From the NCBI GenBank assembly GCA_021641325.1, contig JAJXPD010000008.1, positions 17,775 through 24,776 of the forward strand: a DNA stretch of 7,002 nucleotides, read 5' to 3'. Both the position numbers and the translations under genes were made by a program. This document shows, piece after piece, positions 6,656-7,002 of this stretch. The notes under the pieces are model-generated. The model saw only the letters and a list, made by a program, of their open reading frames with translations. It was not told the origin of the DNA and ran no database searches. Position 1 is the first letter of the stretch. Every line of letters begins with the position of its first letter. Source of the DNA: Opitutales bacterium (lineage in GTDB: Bacteria > Verrucomicrobiota > Verrucomicrobiia > Opitutales > Intestinicryptomonadaceae).

Positions 6656-6689
6656 CCGCCCCCTCTCGATTGGAAAATTGAAAGGGCGG
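6656..6689 (-). terminator. Imperfect hairpin in the convergent spacer, possible terminator
   Basis: CCGCCC (6656-6661) pairs with GGGCGG (6684-6689). After a two-base bulge the stem continues with T-A, one C/A mismatch, T-A and then CGATT against AATTG (one G-U pair), closing on a GGAA loop (6672-6675). The stem lies between two converging genes, where terminators are expected. On the minus strand a TTTTCTAT run follows four bases beyond the stem, so it best fits termination of the small secreted-protein gene. On the plus strand no T-run follows, so efficient Rho-independent termination of the nnr operon here is doubtful. Confidence 0.45.
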
Positions 6690-6737
6690 ACAAGTCTTGC
6701 TTAAAACGGACGGCAAAACGCAAAAGCAACGGAAAGC

Positions 6738-6992
6738 CTAACCCTTGCAAACTTTGCAGGCAACACCCTCGTCTTTCGAGCAGGGTCGCCCCTTACACTT
6801 GTAATAACGGCAAGACGAGTTATGCCGCTTGCCCGTTTTAGACAGCCAATAGCCGGTTTCCTTCTGCGCGGTTTGCCCGGAAGGCGGATAGGCGGCTTTG
6901 TCATTTTCCGCCGCTTCGACAAACGAAACAAAGAAGACCGAAACCGCCGAAAATAAAACCAAAAATATAAAACGCAAAAATCCTTTATTCAT
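6738..6992 (-). CDS. Small secreted protein with a His/Cys cluster, function unknown
   Basis: An 84-residue protein I cannot assign a function. It starts MNKG followed by a hydrophobic helix (about 5-25) and a V-E-A site suggesting type I signal peptidase cleavage after Ala27. There is no lipobox, so it is probably periplasmic or exported. A short polar linker (28-46) leads to GYWLSKTGKRHNSSCRYY at 47-64. The cysteine-rich end then gives His57-x3-Cys61-x4-Cys66-x4-Cys71-x7-Cys79-x2-Cys82, two residues from the C-terminus. This layout, with the RHNSSCR core, resembles a recurrent motif I recall in unannotated small bacterial proteins and, more loosely, C-terminal Cys/His modules that follow some secreted nucleases. 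A zinc site or disulfide-knotted fold is inferred, not shown. The gene converges on nnr. No Shine-Dalgarno is visible in the ten bases upstream before the window ends. Confidence 0.8.
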   Translation of the reverse strand: MNKGFLRFIFLVLFSAVSVFFVSFVEAAENDKAAYPPSGQTAQKETGYWLSKTGKRHNSSCRYYKCKGRPCSKDEGVACKVCKG

Positions 6993-7002
6993 AGTAAAGC
7001 AA

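Noticed and set aside
6690..6737. CAAGTCTTG and A-rich repeats (ACGGACGGCAAAACGCAAAAGC) in the convergent spacer considered as an attachment site or repeat unit
   Set aside because: They are short, imperfect and occur once. No flanking tRNA, integrase or second copy was seen in the window.
6335..6841. A 168-codon plus-strand open frame across the nnr end and the convergent spacer
   Set aside because: The translation is dominated by Arg, Asn and Lys, with no domain. It overlaps nnr in another frame and is antisense to the secreted protein gene.

Overview
The window is a gene-dense, fairly GC-rich bacterial chromosome segment whose genes are nearly all recognisable housekeeping functions. Nothing points to a mobile element, defence locus, CRISPR array, tRNA or rRNA. 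C/G-ending codons dominate, which also produces very long spurious antisense reading frames. The protein flavour (PdxJ with an ARYR-type N-terminus, Nnr with an HNGGDA variant loop, a small secreted Cys/His protein of a type often left as hypothetical) suggests the Planctomycetes-Verrucomicrobia-Chlamydiae group, perhaps an Opitutae-like Verrucomicrobiota. That is a weak guess from family resemblance, not a demonstrated placement.

Left arm, minus strand (1-986): pyrB, the aspartate carbamoyltransferase catalytic chain, reads leftward. Five bases after its stop, a new ATG opens a frame that runs off the window edge. This is probably pyrC (dihydroorotase), giving a pyrB-pyrC pyrimidine operon. 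A perfect TATAAT lies in the 139-bp divergent spacer on the pyrB strand.

Centre, plus strand (1126-6647): five tightly packed genes in one direction: trkA, trkH, pdxJ, acpS and nnr. Junction spacings are 0, +13, -11 (overlap) and +3 bases, so they are probably one transcription unit with translational coupling. TrkA (NAD-sensing RCK regulator) and TrkH (K+ channel-like subunit) form the potassium uptake system. PdxJ closes the pyridoxine ring in vitamin B6 synthesis, AcpS loads phosphopantetheine onto acyl carrier protein, and Nnr repairs hydrated NAD(P)H. The pdxJ-acpS and acpS-nnr neighbourhoods are familiar from other bacteria. Having trkAH directly in front of them is the less usual part.

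Right arm: a 90-bp convergent spacer (6648-6737) carries a long imperfect hairpin. Beyond it, on the minus strand, is a gene for an 84-residue secreted protein with a compact His/Cys cluster (6738-6992). It is the only real gene here with no assignable function and the best candidate for something undescribed.

Overall this is an ordinary core-genome region. Second-look points are the unknown secreted protein, the acpS/nnr junction (same frame, separated by one UGA and one sense codon), the degenerate second nucleotide-binding loop of TrkA, and the trkAH-pdxJ-acpS-nnr linkage.
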